From NCBI RefSeq assembly GCF_000308875.1, contig NZ_BAGL01000128.1, forward strand, positions 62,001 to 126,000: a DNA stretch of 64,000 bases, written 5' to 3'. The notes under the pieces were generated by a model. It made no database searches, had not been told where the DNA came from, and was given only the letters and a program-made list of their open reading frames with translations. The stretch comes from Nocardia transvalensis NBRC 15921. GTDB lineage: Bacteria > Actinomycetota > Actinomycetes > Mycobacteriales > Mycobacteriaceae. This document shows, piece by piece, positions 32,523 through 41,330 of this stretch (its first letter is position 1; each line of letters begins with the position of its first letter). The translations under genes were made by a program, and so were the position numbers.

Positions 32523-34897
32523 CCGACGTACTGGCTCGCTCCACGGCCGATACGGCCGCGGCGGTTGCCGATCTGGACGCGTGGTGGCGGGCGGCGAACT
32601 ACCTGGCCGCCGGGCAGATCTATCTGGTCGACAATCCGCTGCTGAGCGTGCCGCTGGCGCCGGGCCACATCAAGCGCCGCTTGATCGGGCATTGGGGCAG
32701 CGTGCCGGGGATCACCCTGACCTACGCGCATCTGAACCGGGTGATCGCGCGGCGCCGGCAGCCGATGCTGTTCGTGTGCGGGCCCGGTCACGGAGCGGCC
32801 GGGCTGAACGCGGCGGCGTGGCTGGAAGGCAGCTACAGCGAACGGCATCCGCAGGTCGCGCAGGACGCGGCGGGAATGCGAGAGTTGTTCCGGCGGTTCT
32901 CGTTTCCCGCCGGAGTGCCCAGCCACGCGTCGCCGCATCTGCCCGGGTCGATCCACGAGGGCGGCGAACTGGGATATTCGCTGGCGCACGCGACCGGCGC
33001 CGCGCTGGACAATCCGGACCTGGTGGTGGCGTGTGTGATCGGGGACGGGGAAGCCGAGACCGGTGCGCTGGCGACGAGCTGGCATGCCCCGCTGTTCCTC
33101 AACAGGACGACCGATGGCGTCGTGCTGCCGATCCTGCATCTCAACGGGTACAAGATCGCCAATCCCGCACTGCTGGCCCGGATTCCGCGTGCGGACCTCG
33201 ACGCGCTGCTGATCGGGCACGGCTGGGAGCCGCGGCATGTGATCGGCAGCGAGCCGGCGGAGGTGCACGGACGGTACATGCAGGTCCTGGACGAGGTGTT
33301 CGACCGGATCGCGGAGATCCGGGACGACGCCCGCCGCGGCCTCGCCCCGGACAATCCGCGGTGGCCGATGATCGTATTGTCGACGCCGAAGGGCTGGACC
33401 GGTCCCGCACAGGTCGACGGGGCGCCGGTGGAAGGCAGCTTCCGGTCCCACCAGGTGCCGCTGGCAGGAGTCCGGGAGAATCCGGAACATCGTGCGCTGC
33501 TGGAACAGTGGCTGCGTTCCTATCGTCCGGAGCGGCTGTTCGGGCCGGACGGCGCCCCGGCGGCGCGGATCCGGGCGCTGAACCCGCCCGAGGAACTGCG
33601 GATGAGCGCGAACCCGGTGGCGCACGGCCGCACCCAGATCGATCTGCGGCTACCGGACGTCTCGGATCACGTGGTGGCGGTCGCCCGCCCGGGCGTGGCG
33701 ATCGGCGAGGCCACCCGTGTGCTGGGCCGCTATCTGCGGGACGCCCTCGTCGCCAATCCCCATGACCTGCTGTTCTTCTCGCCCGACGAGCACATCTCGA
33801 ACCGCCTGGACGCCGTGCTGGAGGTGACGGGGCGGCGGTGGCAGGCGGAGCGCCGGCCGGACGACGATCGGCTCTCCCCGGGCGGGCGGGTGTTCGAGGT
33901 GCTGTCGGAGCAGCTGTGCCAGGGCTGGCTCGAGGGCTACCTGCTGACCGGGCGGCACGGCCTGTTCTCCACCTACGAAGCCTTCGCGCACATCGTCGAT
34001 TCGATGGTGGTCCAGCACGCCAAGTGGCTGCACACGGCCGCCGGCTATCCGTGGCGCGAGCCGGTACCCAGCCTCAACTATCTGATCACCTCACATGTGT
34101 GGCGTCAGGACCACAACGGCGCCTCGCATCAGGATCCCGGATTCATCGATCACGTGCTGAGCAAGCGGCCGGAGGTATCGCGGGTGTACCTGCCGCCGGA
34201 CGCCAATTGCCTGCTGCACGTGACCGACCACTGCCTGCGCAGCCGGGGGCGGGTCAATGTGGTCGTGGCCGGTAAGCAACCGGCGTTGCAGTACCTGACC
34301 GACGAACAGGCACGGTGGCAGTGTGCCACGGGGTTGGGCGTATGGCGGTGGGCCAGTTCGGATTCCGGTGGTGACACCGATGTGGTGCTGGCGTGCGCGG
34401 GTGACGTGCCCACCCAGGAGACGCTCGCCGCCGCGGCCCTGCTGCGTGAACTGGTCCCGGAACTGGCCGTGCGCGTGGTCAACGTGGTCGATCTGGCGCG
34501 ATTGTTCCCGCCCGACCGGCATCCGCACGGCATCGGTGACGACGTCTACGCTCAGATCTTCACCGCGTCCTGCCCGGTGATCTTCGCCTTTCACGGCTAC
34601 CCGTGGCTGATCCACCAGCTCACCTACCGGCGCCCCGGACACGACCGGATGCATGTGCGCGGCTTCCGCGACAACGGCACCACGACGACCCCGTTCCAGA
34701 TGTGCGCCATGAACGGTATCGACCGCTATCACCTGGCCTTCGCCGCCCTCGAACGGGTACCGGGTCTCGGCGACCGGATCGGGTATCTGCGCGACCGGCT
34801 GCTCGGCCTCGCCGATGACGCCCACGCCTACGCGTGTCGTGAAGGCGTGGACCCGCCGGAGATCACGAACTGGGTGTGGCCCGGCGGAGTCTCCTGA
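32519..34897 (+). CDS. xfp: Phosphoketolase (xylulose-5-P / fructose-6-P)
   Basis: 792 residues, the usual family length, from ATG 32519. It has the phosphoketolase N-terminal signature (GHWGSVPGITLTYAHLNR), the TPP motif GDGEAETG at 175-182, SFRSHQVPL and the C-terminal signature region (FRDNGTTTTPFQMCAMNGIDRYHL). The enzyme cleaves xylulose-5-P (and often fructose-6-P) to acetyl-phosphate and glyceraldehyde-3-P. That yields ATP via acetate kinase or acetyl-CoA without pyruvate oxidation, which suits hypoxia. No acetate kinase or phosphotransacetylase gene lies in the window. Confidence 0.95.
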   Translation: MTDVLARSTADTAAAVADLDAWWRAANYLAAGQIYLVDNPLLSVPLAPGHIKRRLIGHWGSVPGITLTYAHLNRVIARRRQPMLFVCGPGHGAAGLNAAAWLEGSYSERHPQVAQDAAGMRELFRRFSFPAGVPSHASPHLPGSIHEGGELGYSLAHATGAALDNPDLVVACVIGDGEAETGALATSWHAPLFLNRTTDGVVLPILHLNGYKIANPALLARIPRADLDALLIGHGWEPRHVIGSEPAEVHGRYMQVLDEVFDRIAEIRDDARRGLAPDNPRWPMIVLSTPKGWTGPAQVDGAPVEGSFRSHQVPLAGVRENPEHRALLEQWLRSYRPERLFGPDGAPAARIRALNPPEELRMSANPVAHGRTQIDLRLPDVSDHVVAVARPGVAIGEATRVLGRYLRDALVANPHDLLFFSPDEHISNRLDAVLEVTGRRWQAERRPDDDRLSPGGRVFEVLSEQLCQGWLEGYLLTGRHGLFSTYEAFAHIVDSMVVQHAKWLHTAAGYPWREPVPSLNYLITSHVWRQDHNGASHQDPGFIDHVLSKRPEVSRVYLPPDANCLLHVTDHCLRSRGRVNVVVAGKQPALQYLTDEQARWQCATGLGVWRWASSDSGGDTDVVLACAGDVPTQETLAAAALLRELVPELAVRVVNVVDLARLFPPDRHPHGIGDDVYAQIFTASCPVIFAFHGYPWLIHQLTYRRPGHDRMHVRGFRDNGTTTTPFQMCAMNGIDRYHLAFAALERVPGLGDRIGYLRDRLLGLADDAHAYACREGVDPPEITNWVWPGGVS

Positions 34898-34922
34898 CGC
34901 CGCCGGAACCCCCTGGGCCCAT

Positions 34923-35165
34923 TCAGTCGTCGGTGTCCTCGAGGGTCCGCAGGCGGCGGCGGTACTCGTCCTCGTCGATCTCGCCGCGCGCGTATCGGCT
35001 CGCCAATACCCGGCGAGGTCCCGGCCCGTCCCGGTGCGGCGAGGCGGCGCCCAGGTAGCGGACCAGCACCACGATGGCGGTGATCACGACGACCCAGAAG
35101 ATGATCATGTTTGTGACCATCAGGCCGTAGCCCCAGCCACTCATGCCGTTGCCGTACCACATCAT
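34923..35165 (-). CDS. SHOCT-domain small membrane protein
   Basis: 80 residues: Met/Gly/Trp-rich N-terminus (MMWYGNGMSGWGYG), one membrane helix (TNMIIFWVVVITAIVVLVRYL), a linker, then a C-terminal SHOCT motif (LASRYARGEIDEDEYRRRLRTLED). SHOCT proteins of this layout are frequent small membrane proteins of unknown role, often co-located with stress genes. It lies 54 bp downstream of the flavodoxin gene at 35220 and could be in its operon. It is convergent with phosphoketolase. Confidence 0.85.
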   Translation of the reverse strand: MMWYGNGMSGWGYGLMVTNMIIFWVVVITAIVVLVRYLGAASPHRDGPGPRRVLASRYARGEIDEDEYRRRLRTLEDTDD

Positions 35166-35219
35166 CGGCCCTGGCTCCTTCTGCGTGAGACTGCTTCTGC
35201 CACAACGCGTATGCGATCG

Positions 35220-35732
35220 TCACCGCGTCTGATACGTGAGCTGGTGGGCGATGTCGGTGGCCCAGACGGTAACCCGCTGTCTGTTGCGGAAGTCGCCGGC
35301 GCGGGTCTTCGCCATCGCCGAGGCGGGGAAGCCGCGCGCGTCCGGTGTCAGCCGTCCACCGAATAGCGTGTCGCCACGAGCGGCGACCCGGTCTGCGGCC
35401 TTGCGCACCCCGGCCGCGCCCGGGATGCGTCGCGGATTCGGCGTCTCCGTGGAGTCGTCCAGAGGCCCGCTGCCGAATACCCATACCGGGCGTTGCCGCA
35501 GTTGCCGGGCGAATCGCCGGACGAACCGGCGTGCGTCGCGGTGCCAGCGACCGGCGTAGAGCGCGCCACCGATGACGACGGCGCAGTAGTCGTCGAGGGA
35601 ATCCACCTCGTGCGCGGATCGGGCCTCTGCCGCAACGTTTTCCGACCGCAGCGCCGCCGCGATCCACTGCGCGATCTCCGCGGTTCCCCCACGCGTGGAA
35701 CCGTAGGCCACCAGGACCGGATCGTGTGTCAT
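35220..35732 (-). CDS. Flavodoxin-domain protein, 170 aa
   Basis: The N-terminus VLVAYGSTRGGTAEIAQWIAAAL is the FMN phosphate loop; YCAVVIGGALYAGRWHRDARRFV and VWVFGSGPLDD follow as the other flavin-contact segments. The gene has a good GAGGAGG site. A third HemG/flavodoxin-like protein in the window, more distant from those at 11452 and 41331. It is divergent from an Acg-type nitroreductase, with a possible DosR-type box 50 bp upstream. Confidence 0.82.
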   Translation of the reverse strand: MTHDPVLVAYGSTRGGTAEIAQWIAAALRSENVAAEARSAHEVDSLDDYCAVVIGGALYAGRWHRDARRFVRRFARQLRQRPVWVFGSGPLDDSTETPNPRRIPGAAGVRKAADRVAARGDTLFGGRLTPDARGFPASAMAKTRAGDFRNRQRVTVWATDIAHQLTYQTR

Positions 35733-35782
35733 TGCCGTACCTCCTCGCCATCGATCCCACGCCGGATACCGGGCCGCCGGGA

Positions 35783-35796
35783 GGGTCGAAGGTCAC
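35783..35796 (-). promoter_or_regulatory. Possible DosR-type box upstream of flavodoxin gene
   Basis: GGGTCGAAGGTCAC matches 10 of 14 core positions and lies 50 bp before the reverse-strand flavodoxin start at 35732, similar to the distance at 42876. No NANNNT hexamer sits at the standard interval, so support is limited. Confidence 0.35.
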
Positions 35797-35970
35797 GGCC
35801 ACACCGCCACCGTCCCGAGGTCATCGCCGGCCACGTCTGCCGAAAGCCGATGCGCCGCATATGGTTCGTGATCGTCATGGGCTCACTGTCCGGGATTCGC
35901 CGAGGTTGCGGCAGAGTACGCGGTCCCGTCTCGGCGGGCCGACGATCGCGGTCGGAGGGCCTTGCGACGG

Positions 35971-36013
35971 ATGACTTTCGGCCGTCACCGTGGTCGACGG
36001 GAGGGCGAATGCT
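35971..36013 (+). promoter_or_regulatory. DosR-type box and -10 for nitroreductase at 36072
   Basis: ATGACTTTCGGCCG (35971-35984; 9 of 14) resembles the element at 45569 (GTGACCTTCGGCCG). AATGCT (36008-36013) follows at exactly the standard interval and is also the -10 used at 45607. Because the ATG at 36009 lies inside this hexamer, translation most likely starts at ATG 36072. The 35733-36071 gap otherwise shows nothing. Confidence 0.45.
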
Positions 36014-36071
36014 GAGGGAACAGACCGACAACGCTGACCGTGCGTCACCGAACGATACCGAGGACCGCGCG

Positions 36072-37043
36072 ATGTCCACATCCTGCCCAGATCCGGACAC
36101 CCTCCGATCGATGCTGTCGCTCGCCGTCCGGGCACCGTCGGTGCACAACAGCCAGCCGTGGCTGTGGCGTGTCGGCGACACCACGGTGCACCTGTATGCC
36201 GACACCGGCCGTCATCTGCCGCACACCGACCCGGATCAGCGGGACCTGCTGCTCAGCTGCGGGGCGGCGCTGCACCATCTGCAAGTCGCGGCTCGGGCGT
36301 CCGGATGGGAGACGGTGATCCATCGTCTGCCCGATCCGGCGCAACCCGAGCATCTCGCGGCCATCGAGTTCCGGCCTGGGGCAGTGAATTCGGAGGCGGA
36401 ACGGCAGGCGCGAGCCGTGACCGCACGGCGGAGCGATCGCCGCCGCTACACGTCCTGGGAGGTCCCCGCCGCGTACATCGCGGCGATGACCGCCGCGGGC
36501 GCCGCGCACGGCACGGTGGTGTTCGACGTGGTGGACGACGAGCGGCGTGCGCACCTGCTGCGAGCCTTCGAACAATCGGCGTGGGTCCATGCCCGCGATT
36601 TCGCCTACGGTGCGGAGCTGGCGCAGTGGAGCGGCCGCCATGCGACCGCGGAAGGTGTACTCGCGCGCAGTGCCGTCGCCTCGGCCGACGCGACGGTACG
36701 GCCGTTCTCCAACCCCGGTCTGCCCCAAACGGCTGTCCGGGACATCGATGCGACGGACCGCATGCTGGTGCTGAGTACCACCGGCGACGACCGCGTCTCG
36801 CGAGTGCGGGCCGGGGAAGCGGCGGGCGCGGTTCTGGTGACGGCGACGGCCTTCGGATTGGCGTCGTGCCCGCTGAGCGAACCACTGGAGGTGCACGGCA
36901 CTCGTGATCGGATTCGCACCGACGTACTCGATGACAGCGGCTGCCCGCAGCTGATCATCCGGATCGGCTGGGTGGCCCCCAGTGGCGATCCGGTGCCGGT
37001 GTCGCCGCGCAGGCCGCTCGAGGAGGTCGTGCGGTCGCTGTGA
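36072..37043 (+). CDS. Acg-family nitroreductase-like protein
   Basis: 323 residues from ATG 36072 (GAGGA 9 bp upstream; ATG 36009 overlaps the predicted -10). It opens with the family signature LAVRAPSVHNSQPWLW, later LLLSCGAALHHLQVAARASGW, and has a C-terminal flavin-fold segment (AGEAAGAVLVTATAFGLASCPLSEPLE). Acg proteins (Rv2032, Rv3127, Rv3131) are DosR targets related to FMN nitroreductases; work on Acg suggests they sequester FMN rather than catalyse reduction. One of three copies in this window. Confidence 0.88.
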   Translation: MSTSCPDPDTLRSMLSLAVRAPSVHNSQPWLWRVGDTTVHLYADTGRHLPHTDPDQRDLLLSCGAALHHLQVAARASGWETVIHRLPDPAQPEHLAAIEFRPGAVNSEAERQARAVTARRSDRRRYTSWEVPAAYIAAMTAAGAAHGTVVFDVVDDERRAHLLRAFEQSAWVHARDFAYGAELAQWSGRHATAEGVLARSAVASADATVRPFSNPGLPQTAVRDIDATDRMLVLSTTGDDRVSRVRAGEAAGAVLVTATAFGLASCPLSEPLEVHGTRDRIRTDVLDDSGCPQLIIRIGWVAPSGDPVPVSPRRPLEEVVRSL

Positions 37044-37046
37044 CGG

Positions 37047-38828
37047 TCAGCGAATGGGTACCGACCACACCAGCCGGGTCCCGCGCCGTGCGCCGGATCG
37101 AGCGGACCGCGCGGTGGGGATGTCGCCCAGGGACACCTCGAAACGTCCGCCCGACTGCGCGGCACGCTGGGCGAGATTGGCCAGGCCGCTGGGGGTGATG
37201 TCGTCGGGGATACCGTGACCGTTGTCGACGACGGTCACGGTGACGTCGTCGGCGACCCTGATCTCGATCTCGACGGTATCCGCGCCGGAATGCCGTACCG
37301 CGTTGCTGACCCCCTCTCGCACAACGGCTTCGATGTGATCGGCCAGTTCGGCGTCGACCACGGACAGTGGTCCGGACACCCGCAGCGACGTGCGGATGCC
37401 GGTGTCGGCGGTCTGCTGGGCGACGGCCTCTTCGAGGCGCTGGCGTAGTCGTGTGACAGTGCCGTCTCCGCCGTGTAGATCGAAGATCGAGGTGCGAATC
37501 TCCTGGATCACGTCTTGCAGGTCGCCGACGGCATCCGTCAGCCACGTCCGCACCTCCGGGACCTTCGTCCGCGGCACCTTGCCCTGCAAGGACAGTCCGA
37601 TCGCGAACAGTCGCTGGATGACGTGATCGTGCAGATCCCGCGCGATGCGGTCCCGGTCGGTGAGCACGTCGAGTTCACGCATGCGCTGCTGCGTGTCGGC
37701 GAGGCGCATCGCCAGGGCCGCCTGATCGGTGAATGCCGCGGCCAGCTCCATTATTTCGTCGTCGTAGGGCGCCGCGTCAGTGGACCGCAGCGTGACCAGC
37801 ACGCCCAGGGCGGCGTCCTGCGCATGGAGCGGCAGCACCAGCGCGGGACCGGTCGCCGGAAACATGGATGCCAGGTCGGTGCCCAGCGCGGTGTCCATCC
37901 GCAACGGGCGGCGTAGGGCGAAGGCCTTGCCGACGGTGCTGCCCTCGAGTGCCAGCCGGCGGCCGGTATACCCCTCGGGCGCGCCCGACGACTGCGCGAC
38001 GACCAGCTCGACGGTGGCCTCGGCGGGTACTTCCGGATCGGCGGCGGCCGCGAGGAATACGGACTCCGAGCGCGTCAGGCGGCGGCTCCGCTCGACGAAA
38101 TGCGCGAGCACCTCGTCGGCGTCGGTGCCGGCGAGGAATTCGGTGGTGAGATCGCGCATCGCCTCGATCCACGCCTGCCGCGCGCGGGCCGATTCGTACA
38201 GGTGGGCATTGTCGACGGCGATTCCGGCCGCGGCGGCCAGGGCCTGCACGATCAGCTCGTCGTCCTCGGTGAACAGTTGGCCGTCGGCCTTCTCGGTCAG
38301 GTACAGGTTGCCGAACACCTCGTCCCGGATCCGGACGGGGACCCCGAGGAACGTGCGCATCGGCGGATGGTTGGGCGGGAATCCCACCGAGGCGGGGTGG
38401 GCGGCCAGGTCCGCGAGCCGGATGGGTTCGGGCTGGCTGAGCAGCAGGCCGAGCACCCCGTGGCCTTCCGGGAGATCGCCGATCTGCTGGCGGGTGGCCT
38501 CGTCGATGCCCTCGTAGATGAACTGTGCCAGGTGACGGTGATCGTGGCCGCGCACGCCGAGCGCCCCGTAGCGGGCGTCGACCAGGCTGGTGGCGGTGTG
38601 CACGATCGTGGTCAGAGTCTGATCGAGGTCGAGTCCGGCGGTGACGCCGAGCATCGCCTCGACCAGGCCGTCGATCCGGTCGCGGACGTCGATGATCTGC
38701 TCGATGCGGTCGCGGACCTCGGTCAGTAGTTCGCGTAGCCGCAGGTGGGACAACGTCTGCCGCACAGCGTGAGTCTCCGGATGCGGCGCACCGGCCGCCC
38801 GGTTCTCTTGTCCGGAATCGTCGCGCAC
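37047..38828 (-). CDS. DosS/DevS-like GAF sensor histidine kinase (kinase 2)
   Basis: 593 residues from GTG 38828 (GAGGAG 11 bp upstream). Architecture as kinase 1: two GAF domains (about 62-205, 228-375), HisKA_3 with RDLHDHVIQRLF (phospho-acceptor His400) and HATPase_c (DNGHGIPDDITPSGL). GAF-A reads GFPPNHPPMRTFLGVPV, keeping one of the two His found in kinase 1, so heme binding or ligand preference may differ. No response regulator is adjacent. It follows the PEP synthase gene by 107 bp on the same strand. The long open frame upstream of 38828 has no family support. Confidence 0.9.
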   Translation of the reverse strand: MRDDSGQENRAAGAPHPETHAVRQTLSHLRLRELLTEVRDRIEQIIDVRDRIDGLVEAMLGVTAGLDLDQTLTTIVHTATSLVDARYGALGVRGHDHRHLAQFIYEGIDEATRQQIGDLPEGHGVLGLLLSQPEPIRLADLAAHPASVGFPPNHPPMRTFLGVPVRIRDEVFGNLYLTEKADGQLFTEDDELIVQALAAAAGIAVDNAHLYESARARQAWIEAMRDLTTEFLAGTDADEVLAHFVERSRRLTRSESVFLAAAADPEVPAEATVELVVAQSSGAPEGYTGRRLALEGSTVGKAFALRRPLRMDTALGTDLASMFPATGPALVLPLHAQDAALGVLVTLRSTDAAPYDDEIMELAAAFTDQAALAMRLADTQQRMRELDVLTDRDRIARDLHDHVIQRLFAIGLSLQGKVPRTKVPEVRTWLTDAVGDLQDVIQEIRTSIFDLHGGDGTVTRLRQRLEEAVAQQTADTGIRTSLRVSGPLSVVDAELADHIEAVVREGVSNAVRHSGADTVEIEIRVADDVTVTVVDNGHGIPDDITPSGLANLAQRAAQSGGRFEVSLGDIPTARSARSGARRGTRLVWSVPIR

Positions 38829-38935
38829 TGGCAAGGGTTCTCCTCGAGCACAGTGAAGTGCCAACCCTCGGGACCACTCTTCGGAATCCTCGCGGGCGGA
38901 GATCAGTTTACGCGGCCGGCGGTGTGCGGCTACCT

Positions 38936-41269
38936 CTACTTCCGGCCGTTCGGCGCGGCCGCCGGCGAATCGTTCACCGCACGGTCGAGCAGGATTCGCC
39001 GCTCGGCCGCGGCGACTGCGCGACGGGTCGACGGCAGTGCGTCGGGCGTGACCGAGATCGACGTGATGCCCATGCGCACAAGGTGTTCGGCGAATCCCGG
39101 CCGGGTGGAGGGTGCCTGCCCGCAGAGCGAGGAGGTGATACCCAGCCGGCGGGCGGTGGTGACGATCTGCCGGATGGCTTCGAGTACCGCGGGGTCGGTT
39201 TCGTCGAAGATCTCGGCGCACTGCTCGGAGTCACGATCCACCCCGAGCATCAGCTGAGTGAGGTCGTTGCTGCCGATGGAGACGCCGTCGATGCCCAGCC
39301 CCACGTACTCGGGCAGCCAGTGCACCACCGACGGCACTTCCGCCATCACCCAGCGGTGCAGTCCGCGATGGGAACCGAGCGGGCTCGCGTCGATCAGTTC
39401 CAGGCACGCCTCGAGTTCCCAGCGGGTGCGGACGAAGGGGATCATCAGATGGAGTTCGGGTGTCCGCTCGCGGACCCGGGCGAGGGCGGTGAGTTCGAGA
39501 CGGAACAGCTCGGGATCGCGGACGTAGCGGTAGCAGCCGCGGTAACCGATCATCGGGTTGTGCTCGTCCGGCTCGTACCGGTCGCCGCCGGCGAGCGCGC
39601 GGAATTCGTTGCTGCGCAGGTCTGTTGCGCGATAGACGACCGGCCGGGGCGCGAACGGCGTGGTGATCCGGAGCAGGGCCGACGACAGTTCCTCGACGAA
39701 CATGTGCTCTTCCCCGCGGGCTATGAGGTCGCGCGGGTGACGACCGCCGAGCGCCTGCACGAGCAGCGTCTCCGCCCGCAGCAGGCCGACGCCGTCGGCA
39801 TCGGTGGCGGCCACGCGTTCGGCGACCTCCGGGATCGCGAGGTTGACGTAGACGCGGGTGGCCGTGGGCTCCGTCGCCGGTGAAGGCTGTGCGGCACCGG
39901 AGTATTCACGCTCGACGACCGAGCGACCGGAGGTGGCCGCGCCGGTATCGGCCCGGATCTCGCCGCGGGAACCGTCGACGGCGATCCGCTGACCGTCGTG
40001 CAGGACGGTGGTCGCGGTGCGGGTTCCGACGACGCACGGCACGCCGAGTTCGCGGGCGACGATCGCCGCGTGACAGGTCATGCCCCCGCTGTCGGTGATC
40101 AGCGCGGCGGCTCGCGAGATCGTGGGGAGCCAGTCCGGAGTGGTCATCGGCGCCACCAGGATCTCACCGGGCCGGAGGGCGCCGCCCTCGGCGGGGGAGC
40201 GCAGCACCCGGACCACGCCGCTCGCCCGCCCCGGCGCGGCGGCGAGGCCGCGCAGCAGCACGGTTGCGTCGGACGCCGGCTCGGCGGCGGATGGTGCCGT
40301 GGGTTCGTCGGGCAGCATGGTGATCGGCCGTGCCTGCACGAGCCACAGCTGCCGATCGTCGAAGGCCCACTCGACGTCCTGGGGCCGGTTGTCGTAGTGG
40401 CGCTGCACGTCGAGCGCGAGCCGCGCGACAGCGAGTACTTGGTCGCCGGAGAGTACCGGCGTATCGGTTTCCGAGACCTCGACGCGGCGATCGCCGTCGG
40501 GCCCGCCGACGATCGCGAAACTCTGCCGGCCCGAGCGGGTTTCGATCAGCATGGGGCCGGCGGGATCGACCAGGTAGGTGTCCGGTTCGACGGCGCCGGA
40601 GACCACCACTTCGCCCTGTCCGCGGGCCGCGTCGATGACCATGCGGTCACGGCGGCCGGTGGCGGGGTCGGCGGTGAAGACGACGCCGGATCGGCGGGCG
40701 TCGACCATACGCTGCACGACCACCGCCATCTCGGGCCGCTGACGCATGCCCCGGCGGGCGCGATAGGTCAGTACCCTGGGGGTGAAAAGGGATGCCCAGC
40801 ACGCGATTACGGCGTCGATGATGGTGTCGTCGCCGCGGACGTTGGTGCGTGAGAGGTTCATTCCCGCGAACGACGCGGTGGCGCTGTCCTCGCCGATCGC
40901 GGACGAGCGGACCGCGACCGGGTGCTGGTCGCCCAGCCGGTGGTAGGACTCCACGGTCGCGTCCCGCACCGGGCCGTCGAGTTTGGTGTCCAGGACGAGT
41001 TCCCGCATGCGGCGGCACAGCTCGTCCACGGGCGGCTCTCCCGCCTGTTCGGCTATGGCTGCCCGCAACGCCTGCTCGTGCAGCGCGTCCAGTTCCGCGC
41101 CGTGGGGCCCGCGCTCGATCATGGCCCGATACGCCGAGCGCAACACCACGAATCCCGGCGGAACCGGCAGGTGCGCCCCGACGAGTTCGCCCAGATTGGC
41201 TCCCTTGCCCCCGGCGCGGTCGGCATCGGCCGCGCGCAACTCTCGCAGATCCTCGACATAGTCGCTCAT
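38936..41269 (-). CDS. ppsA: Phosphoenolpyruvate synthase / PEP-utilising dikinase
   Basis: 777 residues from ATG 41269. N-terminal ATP-grasp domain (GGKGANLGEL near residue 16; VAVRSSAIGEDSATASFAGMN), central swivelling domain with phospho-His400 in GGMTCHAAIVAREL, and C-terminal PEP/pyruvate TIM barrel (GYRGCYRYVRDPELF; GSNDLTQLMLGVDRDS; SLCGQAP). It converts pyruvate and ATP to PEP, AMP and Pi and so starts gluconeogenesis. Orthologous ppsA lies in the M. smegmatis DosR cluster. It sits downstream of the GyrI/DUF302 and flavodoxin genes in one reverse operon headed by a DosR-type box. Confidence 0.93.
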   Translation of the reverse strand: MSDYVEDLRELRAADADRAGGKGANLGELVGAHLPVPPGFVVLRSAYRAMIERGPHGAELDALHEQALRAAIAEQAGEPPVDELCRRMRELVLDTKLDGPVRDATVESYHRLGDQHPVAVRSSAIGEDSATASFAGMNLSRTNVRGDDTIIDAVIACWASLFTPRVLTYRARRGMRQRPEMAVVVQRMVDARRSGVVFTADPATGRRDRMVIDAARGQGEVVVSGAVEPDTYLVDPAGPMLIETRSGRQSFAIVGGPDGDRRVEVSETDTPVLSGDQVLAVARLALDVQRHYDNRPQDVEWAFDDRQLWLVQARPITMLPDEPTAPSAAEPASDATVLLRGLAAAPGRASGVVRVLRSPAEGGALRPGEILVAPMTTPDWLPTISRAAALITDSGGMTCHAAIVARELGVPCVVGTRTATTVLHDGQRIAVDGSRGEIRADTGAATSGRSVVEREYSGAAQPSPATEPTATRVYVNLAIPEVAERVAATDADGVGLLRAETLLVQALGGRHPRDLIARGEEHMFVEELSSALLRITTPFAPRPVVYRATDLRSNEFRALAGGDRYEPDEHNPMIGYRGCYRYVRDPELFRLELTALARVRERTPELHLMIPFVRTRWELEACLELIDASPLGSHRGLHRWVMAEVPSVVHWLPEYVGLGIDGVSIGSNDLTQLMLGVDRDSEQCAEIFDETDPAVLEAIRQIVTTARRLGITSSLCGQAPSTRPGFAEHLVRMGITSISVTPDALPSTRRAVAAAERRILLDRAVNDSPAAAPNGRK

Positions 41270-41330
41270 CACGGCTCCGATCGCTGGTCCGTCGTGCGGT
41301 ATCAGCCTCGCGCGGCGCGGGACGGCGCGG

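Noticed and set aside
36009..36071. ATG 36009 with an apparent GGAGGG site as start of the nitroreductase
   Set aside because: The codon lies within the predicted -10 hexamer AATGCT (36008-36013) placed at the standard distance from the box, and the extra 21 residues have no family counterpart.
38870..38883. GGGACCACTCTTCG upstream of kinase 2 as a DosR-type box
   Set aside because: 8 of 14 matches, but the expected -10 position reads CGAGGA, so there is no geometric support.
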